From assembly GCF_023156235.1 (NCBI RefSeq), contig NZ_JAKZAI010000005.1, positions 124,001 to 188,000 of the forward strand: 64,000 bases of DNA. Direction: 5' to 3'. The translations under genes and the position numbers were made by a program. The notes below the pieces were generated by a model. It ran no database searches. It had not been told where the DNA came from and saw only the letters and a list, made by a program, of their open reading frames with translations. Shown piece by piece: positions 51,709 to 61,509 of this stretch. Each line of letters begins with the position of its first letter. Within the stretch, counting starts at the first letter, position 1. The stretch is from Marinobacter goseongensis. Its GTDB lineage: Bacteria; Pseudomonadota; Gammaproteobacteria; Pseudomonadales; Oleiphilaceae.

Positions 51709-53498
51709 CCAGACTTTTCTTTTTTCTCGCGTTTGCCCTCGGCCTGGCCGTGGCGGCCTGGATTGGCCACAGCTTTCTCGGTTCCGATCGGCTGGCGCTG
51801 ACCGTGACCGTCATTATTGCTGCGGTGTACGGGCTGGGTTTTGCCGAGCTGACCGGATTCCGGCGCACGACACACCAGCTGGCCGAACGCCTGCGCTCCG
51901 CCCCGGATAACCGCGGGCAGATTGAGCGCTGGCTGTCCGGCTTGCCGGAACCGGTGCAGTTCGCCATACAGAAGCGCCTGGACGGCCACTCCACCGCCTT
52001 ACCTAGCCCGCAGCTCACGCCCTACCTGGTGGGCCTGCTGGTTATGCTGGGTCTGCTTGGCACGTTTGCCGGCATGATCGTGACCCTCAACGGTGCCGCC
52101 TCGGCGCTCGATGGCAGTACCGAACTGAGCGCCATTCGCAGCGCCCTCGCCGCGCCCATTGCCGGTCTCAGCCTGGCTTTCGGCACGTCCATTGCCGGTG
52201 TGGCCGCTTCCGCCATGCTCGGGCTGGCCTCCACTCTCAGCCGACGCGAGCGGCTGCTGGTGTCCCGCCAGCTGGACACCACCCTGCGCCAGCAGCTGCA
52301 CCATCTGTCCGCCGACTACCAGCGCCAGCAAGCGTTTCAGGCATTGGAATCCCAGGCCCGGGCGCTGCCGGACATGGCGTCGGCCATGGAAGCCATGACC
52401 GCCCGCATGGAACAGCTGGGCCAGACCCTTGAGCAATCCCTGACCCGCAACCAGCAGGAATTTCACAGCACCGTCGGAAACCACTATCAGACACTGGCGG
52501 ATTCCGTGGCTCAATCCCTGGAGTCGGCTCTGGACGCCAGCACCCGCCTGGCGGCAGAGCGCGTAGAACCGATTGTGGAAAAAGCGATGACGGGCCTGAA
52601 CGAAGAAGCCGGAGAACTGCACCGAAGCTGGTCTGATACCGCCGAACGGCAACTCACGGAGATCGCCGAAGCCTTCCGGACAACCACGATGGATGCGGGG
52701 GAACGCTGGCAGCAGAACCTTGCGACCCAGCAGGCGACTTCGGAACAGAACGCCCTGCGCTGGCAGGAGAATCTGGCTACGCTGATCGACGGAATCAGTG
52801 AACAGCTCACCGCACTCCGGGACCAGGAAGCGGCCAGAGGCGAGGCAGCGACTGACCGCCTGGCACGGCTGGAGAATACCGTAAGCGACCACCTGACCCA
52901 GCTGGGCACGGGCCTGGAAGCACCCATGACCCGACTGATTGAAACGGCTTCGGAAACGCCGAAAGCCGCCGCCGAGGTGATCAACCAGCTGCAACAGGAA
53001 ATGGCCCGCAACAGCGAACGGGAAAACCAGTTGCTGGCGGAACGCCAACGGCTGGTTGAGGAACTGGACAGCCTGCTGGACTCTCAGCGCAGCAATGCTG
53101 ACAGTCAGCGCCAGGCCGTTGACGCCCTGATCAGCGGCGCCGGTGACACCCTCACCGGGATCAGCGAACGATTCAACACCCTGATTGCGGAACAAAGCCA
53201 GCAGCTTGGCAAACTGGGCGACGACATTGCCGGCAGCAGTCAGGAAGTGGGCGCCCTCAGTGAGGCCTTCCACCAGGCAGTAGCGTTATTCAGCACCTCC
53301 AATAGCAGCCTGCAGGAAACTCTGACCAACATTCAGAAGGCGATGGACAGCGCCAGCAGCCGGCATGATGAACAACTGGCCTACTACGTGGCGCAGGCCC
53401 GCGAGGTCATCGATCTGTCTGTCAGCTCCCAGAAGGACGTTATCGATGCCGTCACCGCCCTGCGCAGGGGCCAGCCAGAGCCTGCCGGGGCCAACTGA
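51705..53498 (+). CDS. DUF802-type MotA/TolQ-like membrane protein with long coiled-coil tail
   Basis: A 597-residue protein. The N-terminal half has three to four membrane helices: residues about 5-22 and 28-45, then a pair at about 105-130 and 145-180. TPYLVGLLVMLGLLGTFAGMIVTL and RSALAAPIAGLSLAFGTSIAGVAASAMLGL form the two-helix core of a TolQ/ExbB/MotA-type proton-channel subunit. From about residue 190 to the end the sequence is an almost continuous coiled coil rich in Gln, Glu, Ala and Ser. This is the plan of ZorA in the Zorya anti-phage system, where the tail projects into the cytoplasm. The next gene supplies the MotB-like partner. Confidence 0.88.
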   Translation: MTRLFFFLAFALGLAVAAWIGHSFLGSDRLALTVTVIIAAVYGLGFAELTGFRRTTHQLAERLRSAPDNRGQIERWLSGLPEPVQFAIQKRLDGHSTALPSPQLTPYLVGLLVMLGLLGTFAGMIVTLNGAASALDGSTELSAIRSALAAPIAGLSLAFGTSIAGVAASAMLGLASTLSRRERLLVSRQLDTTLRQQLHHLSADYQRQQAFQALESQARALPDMASAMEAMTARMEQLGQTLEQSLTRNQQEFHSTVGNHYQTLADSVAQSLESALDASTRLAAERVEPIVEKAMTGLNEEAGELHRSWSDTAERQLTEIAEAFRTTTMDAGERWQQNLATQQATSEQNALRWQENLATLIDGISEQLTALRDQEAARGEAATDRLARLENTVSDHLTQLGTGLEAPMTRLIETASETPKAAAEVINQLQQEMARNSERENQLLAERQRLVEELDSLLDSQRSNADSQRQAVDALISGAGDTLTGISERFNTLIAEQSQQLGKLGDDIAGSSQEVGALSEAFHQAVALFSTSNSSLQETLTNIQKAMDSASSRHDEQLAYYVAQAREVIDLSVSSQKDVIDAVTALRRGQPEPAGAN

Positions 53499-54154
53499 TG
53501 GAACACCTGGAAGGCGACGAACAGCAGTCCACACCGATCTGGGCGATCTTCTCTGACCTGATGGCGGCGCTGGTGGGTATCCTGGTGCTGATTCTGGTTT
53601 GGGTGATCGGCGTGCAGCTGGAGCTCAGCCAGTCTCTGGCGGAGGAGACGGAGCGCCGGGTGGCCGAGGAAGAGCGCCGCATGGCACTGGAACAGGCGTT
53701 GGAAGACCCGCTTACCAAGGGCCTGGTGACCTTCCGCGATGGCCGCATCGGTATCAGCGGTAACGTGCTGTTCGAGCTGAACTCGGATCAGTTGCAGGCG
53801 GAGGGCGTGGCCGTGCTTCAATCGCTGGTTGCGCCCCTGCAGACCTACCTGAACCAGCACGATGAGCTGCTGATGGTCAGCGGCTTTACCGACGACCTGC
53901 CCATGCACCAGGGCAATCGCTATCAGGACAACTGGGGGCTGTCGGCCCAGCGGGCATTAACGGTCACGCGTACCCTGATGGAACTGGGCCTGCCTGCAGA
54001 CCGGGTCTTTGCCGCGGCCTTTGGCCCGCACCACCCGGCGGTGCCCAATGTGGATGCCGGCTCCCGCGCCCAGAACCGGCGGGTGGAGATCAGCACCGTG
54101 CCACGGGCACCGGCTATGGCCGCCGAAACCGGCAGCGGAGACGGAACCGAATGA
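53498..54154 (+). CDS. OmpA/MotB-like peptidoglycan-binding partner of the motor
   Basis: A 218-residue protein: a short cytoplasmic N-terminus, one membrane helix (about residues 14-42, PIWAIFSDLMAALVGILVLILVWVIGVQL), a coiled linker (about 45-80), and an OmpA-like domain (about 85-205). The helix carries an Asp in FSDLMAAL at the position of the proton-binding Asp of MotB and ZorB. The OmpA domain shows VSGFTDDLP and NRRVEI, which bind peptidoglycan. The start overlaps the previous stop by one base (TGATG). Confidence 0.9.
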   Translation: MEHLEGDEQQSTPIWAIFSDLMAALVGILVLILVWVIGVQLELSQSLAEETERRVAEEERRMALEQALEDPLTKGLVTFRDGRIGISGNVLFELNSDQLQAEGVAVLQSLVAPLQTYLNQHDELLMVSGFTDDLPMHQGNRYQDNWGLSAQRALTVTRTLMELGLPADRVFAAAFGPHHPAVPNVDAGSRAQNRRVEISTVPRAPAMAAETGSGDGTE

Positions 54155-54774
54155 CAGACGTCACTGAGCCGGAGGCGATTGACCAACTCCTCGCTGACCT
54201 GAAGCAGGCGGGCAAAGATCAGATGGATCCGATCCGCTTCCGTTACCTGGAAGTTCTGGAGCACAGACTACGGGCAAAAGGACTGCAGGGCAGCCGCCAC
54301 TGGCAGAAGCTGGCGCAGGCCGTGGCGGAGTATCAAGCGAGGTCCGAACAGCAGACTGACGCACAACAACCGGAACTGCCCGGCCAAACCGGGCAGCCCT
54401 CACCACTGCAGCGTCTGCTGGATGCTCTGAATTACTCAGCGGAAATACCTGCTACGAATGCCCCTTCACCCCTGGAGAGTCTCATCTTCGGTGAGGAGAC
54501 GGGGGAGGCCTCGCAATCTATCCCAGCGAACCGACCGCCCCGCCCACTCAAAGCCATGGCCAGAGCCCAGGCGGACCGGGGCCATGAGGCCCTGCACAAG
54601 CGCATTCGCCAGGCCATTGAACAGACGCCGGAAAACGCCGGGCCAATGAACGCCCATAGGCTGGTCAGCCGTGCGATCGCCACCATGGAGACGTTGTCGC
54701 CGGAGTATCTGAACCGGTTCGTGAATTACGCGGATACGCTGTTGGCGCTGGAGCGGCTGGCAAAAAAGGGATAA
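54151..54774 (+). CDS. DUF2894 family protein, last gene of the motor-like operon
   Basis: A 207-residue soluble protein with the DUF2894 pattern: DQMDPIRFRYLEVLEHRLRAK near the N-terminus, a Gln/Pro-rich linker (about 70-120), and a C-terminal helical part RQAIEQTPENAGPMNAHRLVSRAIATMETLSPEYLNRFVNYADTLLALERL. It overlaps the OmpA-like gene by four bases, so all four genes of the operon are translationally coupled. The role is unknown; it could be a cytosolic effector or regulator of the motor. Confidence 0.85.
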   Translation: MTDVTEPEAIDQLLADLKQAGKDQMDPIRFRYLEVLEHRLRAKGLQGSRHWQKLAQAVAEYQARSEQQTDAQQPELPGQTGQPSPLQRLLDALNYSAEIPATNAPSPLESLIFGEETGEASQSIPANRPPRPLKAMARAQADRGHEALHKRIRQAIEQTPENAGPMNAHRLVSRAIATMETLSPEYLNRFVNYADTLLALERLAKKG

Positions 54775-54809
54775 AAAAAGCCTCCGGGAATCCAGAAGAA
54801 TCCGGAGGC
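54773..54809 (-). terminator. Rho-independent terminator of the fba operon
   Basis: On the minus strand the 8-bp stem GCCTCCGG / CCGGAGGC with a 14-base loop is followed by TTTTTTT. It lies 17 bases after the fba stop and overlaps the end of the converging DUF2894 gene. Confidence 0.9.
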
Positions 54810-54825
54810 TTCTGCAGCCAGGGCG

Positions 54826-55890
54826 TTATCGGACCTTGGGGTCCAGCTCGCCAGCGGCATAACGCTCGAACATGCGATCAAGGTTGATCGGCTTGATCTT
54901 GCTGGCGTTGCCGGCACAGCCAAAGGCTTCGTAGCGTGCGATGCATACTTCGGTCATCGCCTTCATGGTTTCCTTGAGGAATTTCCGCGGGTCGAATTCC
55001 GCCGGATTTTCCGCCAGGAAGCGGCGAACAGCGCCGGTACTGGCCAGACGCAGGTCGGTGTCGATGTTGACCTTGCGCACGCCGTGCTTGATGCCTTCCA
55101 CGATTTCTTCCACCGGCACACCGTAGGTTTCCGGAATTTCGCCACCGTACTGGTTGATGATCTTCAGCCATTCCTGCGGCACGGAACTGGAGCCGTGCAT
55201 GACCAGATGGGTATCCGGGATGCGGGCGTGGATGGCTTTGATCTGGTCGATGGCCAGAATGTCACCGGTCGGCGGACGGGTAAACTTGTAGGCACCGTGG
55301 CTGGTGCCGATGGCGATGGCCAGGGCGTCCACGTGGGTTCTCTTGACGAAGTCGGCGGCTTCTTCCGGATCGGTCAGCATCTGGCTGTGGTCCAGAGTGC
55401 CTTCGGCGCCGATGCCGTCTTCCTCGCCGGCCTGGCCGGTTTCCAGGGAACCCAGGCAGCCCAGCTCACCTTCTACCGAGACACCACAAGCGTGGGCCAT
55501 TTCGACGGTACGGCGGGTGACATCGACGTTGTACTCGTAGTCGGTCGGGGTTTTGCCATCTTCACCCAGGGAGCCGTCCATCATCACCGAGCTGAAGCCC
55601 AGCTGGATGGAGCGCTGGCACACCGACGGACTGGTGCCGTGGTCCTGGTGCATAACCACCGGGATATGAGGCCATTCTTCGATGGCCGCCAGGATCAGGT
55701 GGCGCAGGAACGGGGCGCCGGCGTATTTGCGGGCACCGGCGGAGGCCTGGACAATCACCGGAGAGTCGGTTTTGTCGGCGGCTTCCATGATGGCGCGCAT
55801 CTGTTCCAGGTTGTTGACGTTAAAGGCTGGTACACCGTAACCATGCTCGGCGGCGTGATCCAGCATTTGCCGCATCGAAATCAGGGCCAT
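54826..55890 (-). CDS. fba: Fructose-bisphosphate aldolase, class II
   Basis: A 354-residue zinc aldolase that cleaves or forms fructose 1,6-bisphosphate. [28 protein letters not shown] starts the protein; the metal ligands include the His in MHQDHGTS and in HGAYKFTR and HGSSSVP. The length and the Glu-rich C-terminal half match the Calvin-cycle-type class II subgroup found in many proteobacteria. It is the last gene of the tkt-epd-pgk-fba series, 53 bases after pgk. No pyruvate kinase gene lies between, unlike some relatives. Confidence 0.95.
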   Translation of the reverse strand: MALISMRQMLDHAAEHGYGVPAFNVNNLEQMRAIMEAADKTDSPVIVQASAGARKYAGAPFLRHLILAAIEEWPHIPVVMHQDHGTSPSVCQRSIQLGFSSVMMDGSLGEDGKTPTDYEYNVDVTRRTVEMAHACGVSVEGELGCLGSLETGQAGEEDGIGAEGTLDHSQMLTDPEEAADFVKRTHVDALAIAIGTSHGAYKFTRPPTGDILAIDQIKAIHARIPDTHLVMHGSSSVPQEWLKIINQYGGEIPETYGVPVEEIVEGIKHGVRKVNIDTDLRLASTGAVRRFLAENPAEFDPRKFLKETMKAMTEVCIARYEAFGCAGNASKIKPINLDRMFERYAAGELDPKVR

Positions 55891-55943
55891 GGGTCGTCTC
55901 CTTCAGTTGAATTTGGGAATCGTTGAATGCGTTCTGAAACTCG

Positions 55944-57104
55944 TTATGCGCCGCGCTCTTCCAGTACAGCTACTGCCGGCAGGGTTTTGCCTTCCACGAA
56001 TTCAAGGAACGCACCACCACCGGTGGAGATGTAGGAGATTTTGTCAGCCACGCCGTACTTGTCAACGGCCGCAACGGTATCACCACCGCCGGCCAGCGAG
56101 AAAGCGTCGCTTTCGGCGATGGCTTCCGCCAGGGCCCTGGTGCCGTTGCCGAACTGATCAAACTCGAAAACGCCGACCGGGCCGTTCCAGAGGATGGTTT
56201 TGGCGTTCTTCAGCAACTCGGCGAACTGACCTGCGGTTTCCGGGCCGACGTCGAGGATCATGTCGTCGTCGCTGACGTCGGAGATGTTCTTGGTGGTGGC
56301 GGTGGCGGTTTCGGCGAATTCGCTGGCTACCACGACGTCGACCGGCAGCGGGATGTTCACGCGGGAGGCGATCTCTTTGGCGGTGTCGACCAGGTCGTGC
56401 TCGCACAGGGATTTTCCAACCGGGTGGCCCGCGGCCGCCAGGAAGGTGTTGGCGATGCCACCGCCGACGATGATCTGATCGCAGACGTTTTCCAGGGCGT
56501 TCAGTACGTCCAGTTTGGTGGAGACTTTGGAGCCGCCAACGATGGCCACTACGGGCCTGGCCGGATTATCCAGGGCTTTGCCGAGGGCATCCAGTTCCGC
56601 GGCCAGCAGCGGGCCGGCGCAGGCTTCGGGGGCAAATTTCGCAACGCCGTGGGTGGAGGCCTGGGCACGGTGGGCGGTGCCGAAGGCGTCCATCACGTAG
56701 ATGTCGCAAAGCGCCGCGTACTGTTTTGCCAGGTCTTCGCTGTCTTTCTTTTCGCCTTTGTTGAAGCGGACGTTTTCGAACAGGACCACTTCGCCGTCAG
56801 CCACGTCAACGCCGCTCAGGTAGTCTTTGATCAGGCGCACTTCCTGGCCCAGCACCCGGGTGAGGTGGTCGGCGACCGGCTTCATGGAGGCCGCTTCGTC
56901 GTACACGCCTTCTTCCGGGCGGCCGAGGTGTGACATCAGCATGACTTTGGCGCCGGCGTCTTTGGCGGCTTTGATGGTCGGCAGTGACGCGCGGATACGG
57001 GCGTCACTGGAGACCTTGCCGTCTTTGACCGGCACGTTCAGGTCTTCGCGGATCAGCACTCGCTTGCCGGCGAGGTCCAGGTCGGTCATTTTTTTAATGG
57101 CCAT
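55944..57104 (-). CDS. pgk: Phosphoglycerate kinase
   Basis: A 386-residue kinase converting 1,3-bisphosphoglycerate and ADP to 3-phosphoglycerate and [18 protein letters not shown] (substrate binding), [57 protein letters not shown] and GGGDTVAAV are all intact. The length is the compact form typical of Pseudomonas-type bacteria. It lies 29 bases after epd. Confidence 0.97.
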   Translation of the reverse strand: MAIKKMTDLDLAGKRVLIREDLNVPVKDGKVSSDARIRASLPTIKAAKDAGAKVMLMSHLGRPEEGVYDEAASMKPVADHLTRVLGQEVRLIKDYLSGVDVADGEVVLFENVRFNKGEKKDSEDLAKQYAALCDIYVMDAFGTAHRAQASTHGVAKFAPEACAGPLLAAELDALGKALDNPARPVVAIVGGSKVSTKLDVLNALENVCDQIIVGGGIANTFLAAAGHPVGKSLCEHDLVDTAKEIASRVNIPLPVDVVVASEFAETATATTKNISDVSDDDMILDVGPETAGQFAELLKNAKTILWNGPVGVFEFDQFGNGTRALAEAIAESDAFSLAGGGDTVAAVDKYGVADKISYISTGGGAFLEFVEGKTLPAVAVLEERGA

Positions 57105-57133
57105 GTCGTTCGTCCCTTCAACAAAATTTCAGA

Positions 57134-58165
57134 TTAAGAATGTTTGGTTAACCAGCTTTTGCTGACATCGAGCATCCGGTTCGCGAAGCCCCACTCGTTA
57201 TCGAACCAGCACAGCACTTTCACCATGGTCCCCCCGGTGACCCGGGTCTGGCCGCCGTCCACGATGCCGGAGTGGGCGTCGTGGTTAAAATCGGAGCTGG
57301 CCAGCAGTTCATCGGTGTAGCCAAGTATGCTTTTTAACGGGCCTTGGGCGGCCTCTTCTAGCAGTTTGTTGACCGCGGCCACGTCGGTAGCCTCGCGCAC
57401 GTTGAGCACCATATCGATGGCAGAGACGTTCAAGGTGGGCACCCGCATGGCCACCGCGCTGAACTTGCCCTCCATGTGCGGCAGAAGACGCTCGATGCCC
57501 TTGGCAAGGCCGGTGTCTACCGGCACGATGTTGTGTAACGCACTGCGCGTTCGGCGCAGGTCCTGGTGGTGGTAAGCGTCGATCACAGGCTGATCGTTCA
57601 TCGCCGCGTGGATGGTGGTGGTACTGCCCTGCTCCACACCGAAGGCTTCGTCCAGCACCTTGATCACCGGCACCAGGCAATTGGTGGTGCAGGAACCGGC
57701 CGCCACAATGGTGTCTTCGCCAACCAGATCCTGATCGTTGATGCCAAAGACTACGGTTCGGTCCACATCGGACTCCGCCGGCTGCGAAAACAGCAGGCGT
57801 TTCGCCCCCGACTGGATGTGTTTTTCCGCGGTGGCGCGGTCGGAATAGGCACCGGAGCACTCCATCACCAGATCCACGTCGAGCAGGCGCCAGGGCAGCT
57901 CTGCCGGGTCCGAGTGCCGCAGCACCCCGATGGCGTCGCCGTTGACCATCAAGTCCTGACCCGACACGGAAATCTCACCCTGAAAACGGCCATGGGTAGA
58001 GTCGTAACGGGTGAGATGGGCAATGGTGTCGATGTCCGACAGCTCATTGATGGCCACCACCTGCAACTGGTCGCGAAAGCCATTTTCGTAGAGCGCGCGC
58101 AACACACACTGACCGATACGGCCATACCCGTTGATCGCAATGCGAAATGGCTTGGCGTTGCTCAT
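57134..58165 (-). CDS. epd: D-erythrose-4-phosphate dehydrogenase
   Basis: A 343-residue GAPDH-family enzyme. The Rossmann start is RIAINGYGRIGQCVLRALYENG; the catalytic Cys lies in GSCTTNCLVPVI. The Epd-specific features are TTIHAAMNDQPVIDAYHHQDLRRTRSA and AMRVPTLNVSAIDMVL, and a context between tkt and pgk, as in E. coli (epd-pgk-fba). It oxidises erythrose 4-phosphate to 4-phosphoerythronate for pyridoxal phosphate synthesis. A GAPDH role is the alternative. It overlaps tkt by one base. Confidence 0.88.
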   Translation of the reverse strand: MSNAKPFRIAINGYGRIGQCVLRALYENGFRDQLQVVAINELSDIDTIAHLTRYDSTHGRFQGEISVSGQDLMVNGDAIGVLRHSDPAELPWRLLDVDLVMECSGAYSDRATAEKHIQSGAKRLLFSQPAESDVDRTVVFGINDQDLVGEDTIVAAGSCTTNCLVPVIKVLDEAFGVEQGSTTTIHAAMNDQPVIDAYHHQDLRRTRSALHNIVPVDTGLAKGIERLLPHMEGKFSAVAMRVPTLNVSAIDMVLNVREATDVAAVNKLLEEAAQGPLKSILGYTDELLASSDFNHDAHSGIVDGGQTRVTGGTMVKVLCWFDNEWGFANRMLDVSKSWLTKHS

Positions 58166-60165
58166 CAGGCGTCCAGCAGTTCCGCAGCCACTTCCAGGAT
58201 GTTGTCGACGGTGAAGCCGAATTCCTTGAACAGCTCGCCGGCGGGTGCAGACTCACCAAAGGTGGTCATGCCGACAACGCGGCCGTCCAGACCCACATAT
58301 TTATACCAGTAGTCGGCAATGCCGGCTTCGATGGCGATGCGGTTGGTGACTTCCAGCGGCAGCACCTGCTGCTTGTATTCGGCGCTCTGGGCGTCAAAGG
58401 TGTCGGTGGACGGCATGGACACAACACGCACCTTGTTGCCCTGCTCCCGCAGTTTGGCGGCAGTGTCTTGGGCGAGGCCCACTTCGGAACCGGTGGCAAT
58501 CAGGATCAGGTCCGGGGTGCCGTCGCTGTCGGACAGAACGTATGCGCCTTTGGCAACGTCCGCCAGTTGCTGGGCATCACGCTGCTGGTGCGGCAGGCCC
58601 TGGCGGGAGAAGACCATGGCGGTAGGGCCGTCTTTACGCTCCAGCGCGGCTTTCCAGGCCACCGCGGATTCCACGGTATCGGCCGGGCGCCAGGTGCTCA
58701 TGTTCGGGGTGGTGCGCAGGCTGGCCAGCTGTTCGATGGGCTGGTGCGTGGGGCCGTCTTCGCCCAGACCGATGGAGTCGTGGGTGAATACATAGATGGA
58801 GCGCTGCTTCATCAGTGCCGCCATGCGTACGGCGTTACGGCAGTATTCCATGAAGATCAGGAAGGTGGCGCCGTAAGGCACGTAGCCACCGTGCAGGGCG
58901 ATGCCGTTCATGATGGCGGCCATGCCGAACTCGCGCACACCGTAATAGATGTAGTTGCCGCTGGCGTCTTCTTTGGTGACGCCTTTGGAGCCGCCCCAGA
59001 TGGTGAGGTTAGAGCCGGCCAGGTCGGCGGAGCCGCCCAGCAGTTCCGGCAGCAGCGGGCCGTAGGCGTTCAGGGTGTTCTGGGAGGCCTTACGGCTGGC
59101 AACGGTTTCGCCCTTGTCCTGACACTCCTGGATGTAGGCCTGGGCCTTCTCGGAGAAATCGGCAGGCAGGTCGCCGGCCATGCGGCGCTTGAACTCGGCC
59201 GCCAGTTCCGGCTCGGCTTTCGCGTAGGCCGCAAACTTCTCATCCCATGCACTTTCAGCCGCGGCGCCTTTCTCTTCGGCGTTCCACTCGGCATAGATCT
59301 CTGAGGGCACGTCAAACGCACCGTGGGCCCAGCCCAGTTGCTCGCGGGTCAGGGCAATTTCGTCGTCACCCAGCGGGGCGCCGTGGCAATCTTCTTTACC
59401 CTGTTTGTTAGGGGAGCCGAAACCGATGATGGTCTTGCAGCAGATCATGGTGGGCTGATCGGCGTTGGCGCGGGCCGCTTCGATGGCGGCGCGCACGGCG
59501 TCAGCGTCATGGCCGTCAACGGCGGGAATCACCTGCCAGCCGTAGGCTTCAAAACGTTTGGGGGTGTCGTCAGTGAACCAGCCTTCCACTTCACCGTCGA
59601 TGGAAATGCCGTTGTCGTCGTAGAAGCAGATCAGCTTGCCCAGACCCAGGGTCCCGGCCAGGGACGCCACTTCGTGGGAAATGCCTTCCATCAGGCAGCC
59701 GTCGCCGAGGAAGGTGTAGGTGTAGTGATCCACGATGTCATGGCCGGGACGGTTGAACTGTGCTGCCAGCGCTTTCTCTGCCAGCGCAAAACCGACCGAG
59801 TTGGCAAAACCCTGCCCCAGGGGACCGGTGGTGGTTTCAACGCCCGGGGTGTAACCGTACTCCGGGTGGCCCGGTGTCTTGGAGTGCAGCTGACGGAAAT
59901 TCTTCAGATCGTCAATGGAAACGTCGTAGCCACTCAGATGCAGCAGGGAATACTGCAGCATGGAGCCGTGCCCGTTGGACAGCACGAAGCGGTCGCGGTT
60001 TGCCCACTGCGGGTTGGCCGGGTTGTGGCTCAGATAATCGTTCCACAGTACCTCGGCGATATCCGCCATACCCATGGGCGCACCCGGGTGGCCGGATTTG
60101 GCTTTCTGAACCGCATCCATGCTCAGCGCGCGAATGGCGTTGGCGAGATCTTTACGAGAGGGCAT
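58165..60165 (-). CDS. tkt: Transketolase
   Basis: A 666-residue thiamine-diphosphate enzyme transferring two-carbon ketol units in the pentose phosphate pathway. The N-terminal part has [27 protein letters not shown] and the ThDP-binding [35 protein letters not shown] is in the middle domain and LPSTDTF-like [12 protein letters not shown] in the C-terminal domain. GGAGAA precedes the ATG at 60165. It heads the tkt-epd-pgk-fba series; the SahR operator at 60297 lies about 130 bases upstream. Confidence 0.97.
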   Translation of the reverse strand: MPSRKDLANAIRALSMDAVQKAKSGHPGAPMGMADIAEVLWNDYLSHNPANPQWANRDRFVLSNGHGSMLQYSLLHLSGYDVSIDDLKNFRQLHSKTPGHPEYGYTPGVETTTGPLGQGFANSVGFALAEKALAAQFNRPGHDIVDHYTYTFLGDGCLMEGISHEVASLAGTLGLGKLICFYDDNGISIDGEVEGWFTDDTPKRFEAYGWQVIPAVDGHDADAVRAAIEAARANADQPTMICCKTIIGFGSPNKQGKEDCHGAPLGDDEIALTREQLGWAHGAFDVPSEIYAEWNAEEKGAAAESAWDEKFAAYAKAEPELAAEFKRRMAGDLPADFSEKAQAYIQECQDKGETVASRKASQNTLNAYGPLLPELLGGSADLAGSNLTIWGGSKGVTKEDASGNYIYYGVREFGMAAIMNGIALHGGYVPYGATFLIFMEYCRNAVRMAALMKQRSIYVFTHDSIGLGEDGPTHQPIEQLASLRTTPNMSTWRPADTVESAVAWKAALERKDGPTAMVFSRQGLPHQQRDAQQLADVAKGAYVLSDSDGTPDLILIATGSEVGLAQDTAAKLREQGNKVRVVSMPSTDTFDAQSAEYKQQVLPLEVTNRIAIEAGIADYWYKYVGLDGRVVGMTTFGESAPAGELFKEFGFTVDNILEVAAELLDA

Positions 60166-60296
60166 CGACGTTTCTCCAGTGCTTTATCGGGAAAAATAGA
60201 ACTGCGCAAAAATAAGGCGCGTATTTTCGCCGATTAGTGTGTGCCGGGGCAAATCGGGTTTCCCGAAACGGGCCAACTTTCGAGACCACAAAAACT

Positions 60297-60316
60297 ATAT
60301 CAATATTTTTTGATAT
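60297..60316. promoter_or_regulatory. SahR-type operator, copy 1 (between tkt and sahR)
   Basis: ATATCAA-N6-TTGATAT, a perfect 7+6+7 palindrome. The same palindrome lies before metK (61375-61394). This fits the SahR consensus described for proteobacteria (ATATC...GATAT). It should autoregulate the ArsR-type gene starting at 60359 and could also affect tkt. Confidence 0.85.
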
Positions 60317-60358
60317 GGCTATTGATTGACCAGCCGAACCCTCCTAAACTTGCCCCCC

Positions 60359-61360
60359 ATGACATCCATGAACGCACACGCCGCCGATCTGTCCTCCGTG
60401 GACGCCTTGGCCCCGATCTACAAAGCGAGCGGGGATCCGCTGCGCCTGGAGATTCTGCGCGTGCTGCGCCGTGACACCTTTGGGGTGCTGGAGCTGAGCC
60501 AATTGTTCGACATGCGCCAGTCCGGCATGAGCCACCACCTCAAGGTGATGCACAAGGCCGGGTTGCTGGAGCCCCAGCGGGAAGGCAACGCGATTTTCTA
60601 CCGCCGCCCCCTGAGCCTCGACAGCGACAAACTGACGGACCAGACCATCCGGCAGATTTTCGATACCGTGGATCTGGTGTCCCTGCCCCCGCATCTGGAA
60701 GCGAAGATCGAAGCCATCCGCAACCAGCGGGCGGATCAGTCGCAGGCCTTTTTCTCGCGCCATGCCGAGCAGTTCCGCGAACAGCAGGAACTGATTGCCG
60801 CCTTTGACCTTTACGCCAAGCCGGTTGCGGATCTGCTGCGCAAACGTGCCAGAAAACACCCCTGGCGCACAGCGGTGGAAATCGGTCCCGGGGAAGGTGC
60901 GTTCCTGCCGACCCTGTCCCGACTCTGCGACCACGTGGTGGCGCTGGACAACAGCCGCGACATGCTGGCCAAGGCCACCCGCACCTGTATTGACCAGCGG
61001 CTGAACAACGTCGACCTGATCGAGGGTGTAACCGACAACCTGCTGGCACGGGGCGATGCCTTTGACCTGGTGGTAGCCAACATGGTGCTGCACCACGTGC
61101 CCAGCCCGGCCGACATATTTCTGGATGCGGCGGCGCTGATGAACAACGGCGGCTGTCTGGTCATCAGCGACCTGTGCAGCCACGACCAGGACTGGGCCAA
61201 GGAAAACTGCGGCGACCTCTGGCTGGGCTTTGAACCGGAAGAACTCACCGCCTGGGCCGCTGACGCCGGCCTCACCGCGGGCGAGCAACTATTTATAGGA
61301 TTGCGCAACGGTTTCCAGATTCAGGTACGGGAATTCTGGAAGAGCGACAGTCCAGGCTGA
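60359..61360 (+). CDS. sahR: ArsR-family regulator fused to a SAM-dependent methyltransferase domain (SahR-type)
   Basis: A 333-residue protein. The N-terminal ArsR winged HTH covers about residues 12-95 (PLRLEILRVLRRDTFGVLELSQLFDMRQSGMSHHLKVMHKAGLLEPQREGNAIFYRRP). A class I methyltransferase fold follows (about 150-310), with the SAM-binding VEIGPGEGAF and VVANMVLHHVPSP. SahR proteins sense S-adenosylhomocysteine and repress methionine-cycle genes; the fused form occurs in several gammaproteobacteria. It is flanked by two identical-arm operators and precedes metK and ahcY. The start has no clear ribosome-binding site and may be leaderless; an ATG nine bases on is an alternative. Confidence 0.87.
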   Translation: MTSMNAHAADLSSVDALAPIYKASGDPLRLEILRVLRRDTFGVLELSQLFDMRQSGMSHHLKVMHKAGLLEPQREGNAIFYRRPLSLDSDKLTDQTIRQIFDTVDLVSLPPHLEAKIEAIRNQRADQSQAFFSRHAEQFREQQELIAAFDLYAKPVADLLRKRARKHPWRTAVEIGPGEGAFLPTLSRLCDHVVALDNSRDMLAKATRTCIDQRLNNVDLIEGVTDNLLARGDAFDLVVANMVLHHVPSPADIFLDAAALMNNGGCLVISDLCSHDQDWAKENCGDLWLGFEPEELTAWAADAGLTAGEQLFIGLRNGFQIQVREFWKSDSPG

Positions 61361-61374
61361 CGACCCGAATCTCA

Positions 61375-61394
61375 ATATCAACAAATTTTGATAT
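61375..61394. promoter_or_regulatory. SahR-type operator, copy 2 (metK promoter)
   Basis: ATATCAA-N6-TTGATAT with the same arms as the site at 60297-60316. It lies 116-135 bases before the metK ATG, close to the end of sahR, and should control metK and possibly ahcY. Confidence 0.85.
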
Positions 61395-61398
61395 ACAG

Positions 61399-61416
61399 AT
61401 ACGTAGTTTTACGTAT
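61399..61416. promoter_or_regulatory. ATACGT-N6-ACGTAT dyad in the metK promoter
   Basis: A perfect 6+6+6 palindrome four bases after the SahR operator. Its arms differ from the SahR site, so it may be a second regulator's site or part of the metK core promoter. Confidence 0.45.
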
Positions 61417-61434
61417 GCTTACACGAACCAACAA

Positions 61435-61475
61435 ACCGGTAGCCGGAAGGTACTTTAAGAAAGTCACTTACCGGT
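61435..61475 (+). promoter_or_regulatory. Stem-loop in the metK leader
   Basis: ACCGGTA and TACCGGT pair across 27 bases, with a further ACTTT-AAG-AAAGT hairpin inside. It lies 35 bases before metK. It does not match the SAM riboswitch classes I know; a translational control role is possible. Confidence 0.45.
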
Positions 61476-61509
61476 CTGAATTTGAAACGCTCACAGAGGA
61501 GCACGCTTA

